Shown here piece after piece: positions 5,277 to 6,007 of a stretch of 6,007 bases of DNA; within the stretch, counting starts at the first letter, position 1, and every line of letters begins with the position of its first letter. Below the pieces are notes generated by a model. The model saw only the letters and a list, made by a program, of their open reading frames with translations. It searched no databases and was not told where the DNA came from. The stretch covers positions 1-6,007 of the forward strand of contig JAKBAF010000084.1 in the NCBI GenBank assembly GCA_021809305.1. Direction: 5' to 3'. The position numbers were made by a program, and so were the translations under genes. The DNA comes from a bacterium (GTDB lineage Bacteria; Chlamydiota; Chlamydiia; Chlamydiales; JAFEGQ01).

Positions 5277-6007
5277 ATGACCTACACAAAAGAGAACCCC
5301 TACCTAGCCTCGATCAAAGAGCGCCTACCCCTCTCAAGAGCTGCCTCTGAAAGGTCGACGTGGCATATTGTCCTAGACCTCACAGGTTCTGACCTCCACT
5401 ATCAAGTCGGTGATTGCATCGGCATTCTTCCCGTAAACCCTCCGGAGCTTGTAGAGCGCACCTTAATAGCTGCAAGGCTAAGGGGCGATGAGACCATCCT
5501 AGATACAAGAGCTAACTGCACTCTAACGATTGGCGAGTACCTCCTTCGCAAAGGGACAATTAGCACACCTAGCAGGCCACTCCTTCGAGCCTTGGCAAAA
5601 AAGGCGAGCTCTTCATCTGTGCGCGCTGAGCTCGAGGGGCTCTTTGCACCAGATAGACGAGAGCAGCTGCAGCACTTTCTCCACGAGCACGAGGTGTGGG
5701 ATCTACTGGAAAGCGTGAAGGGAGCTCCTTTTGAACCCCAAGAGCTCGCCGATCTGCTCCTACCACTCCTTCCTCGCTTCTACTCCATCGCCTCATCAAA
5801 GGGGGTTGTCGGCGAGGAGGTCCACCTCACCGTCCGCAACCTTCAATACACCAGCAGAGAGATCAGGCGCCTTGGTGTCTGCTCCCACTATCTCTGCGAG
5901 ATGGCACCACTAAATACCCCAACCATTCCTCTCTATATCCAGCCAACGAACTCCTTTACACTGCCAGGCGATGGATCGACACCTGTGATCATGATCGGCC
6001 CAGGAAC
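5277..6007 (+). CDS. cysJ: CysJ-like FAD/NADPH reductase without flavodoxin domain, 5' part only
   Basis: The frame runs open from ATG 5277 to the window edge, giving 243 residues. The family passes electrons from NADPH to FAD and on to a partner, as in the sulfite reductase flavoprotein. The FAD-domain strands begin at once: HIVLDLTGSDLHYQVGDCIGILPVN (30-54). A helical connecting region follows (about 85-165), then the FAD motif RFYSIASS (167-174), GVCSHYL (200-206, the phosphate-binding GVxSxxL form) and IGPG (240-243), the start of the NADPH-binding GPGTG. The roughly 200-residue flavodoxin domain of E. coli CysJ is absent. An in-frame stop at 5247-5249 precludes an upstream extension. Chlamydial CysJ (CT435, from memory) is also short. 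The start lacks a clear Shine-Dalgarno. Family is secure; the electron acceptor, and a role in sulfite reduction, are uncertain. Confidence 0.88.
   Translation, partial: MTYTKENPYLASIKERLPLSRAASERSTWHIVLDLTGSDLHYQVGDCIGILPVNPPELVERTLIAARLRGDETILDTRANCTLTIGEYLLRKGTISTPSRPLLRALAKKASSSSVRAELEGLFAPDRREQLQHFLHEHEVWDLLESVKGAPFEPQELADLLLPLLPRFYSIASSKGVVGEEVHLTVRNLQYTSREIRRLGVCSHYLCEMAPLNTPTIPLYIQPTNSFTLPGDGSTPVIMIGPG

Noticed and set aside
5530..5913. Open frames of about 60-76 residues on both strands inside the CysJ-like gene.
   Set aside because: They are shadows of a reading frame that continues past the window and carries clear FAD-binding motifs.

Overview
This window looks like a piece of chlamydial chromosome, most likely from an environmental, amoeba-associated lineage (Parachlamydiales-like) of moderate GC content. 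The strongest evidence is the 505-residue glutamyl-tRNA synthetase, whose sequence closely resembles chlamydial GltX as I remember it. It is supported by a Tsp-type protease and a CysJ-like reductase that lacks a flavodoxin domain. From memory, tsp, gltX and cysJ all lie within one short chromosomal stretch in Chlamydia trachomatis (about CT435 to CT445). The genus cannot be determined from the window.

Layout. 1-709 (+): 3' end of a tail-specific protease, including its Ser/Lys catalytic residues. 710-878: convergent intergenic gap with a GC-rich double-hairpin repeat and a 10-bp terminator-like hairpin. 879-1724 (-): a leucine-rich-repeat protein of the ribonuclease-inhibitor type, with seven 28-residue repeats. 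1725-2094: divergent intergenic region with a 15-bp perfect hairpin and a second copy of the double-hairpin repeat in opposite orientation. 2095-3612 (+): gltX. 3710-5029 (+): a protein with the sequence boxes of eukaryotic-type ubiquitin-specific proteases (peptidase family C19). 5030-5276: intergenic region with two hairpins and a good sigma70-like promoter. 5277-6007 (+): 5' part of the CysJ-like FAD/NADPH reductase, cut by the window end.

Functional reading. The housekeeping genes (protease, tRNA charging, flavin reductase) are interleaved with two genes that look aimed at the eukaryotic host: the LRR protein and the ubiquitin-protease-like protein. Neither has an obvious membrane segment or Sec signal, so export by a type III system into the host is plausible, but this is inference. 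The most interesting item is the C19-like protein at 3710-5029. It keeps a Cys box, a QHDxxE-type motif, a GHF His box and a W...ND third-residue motif in the correct order, behind an N-terminal region of about 125 residues that I do not recognise. The second is the structured repeat family flanking the LRR gene, whose stems differ in sequence but remain paired.
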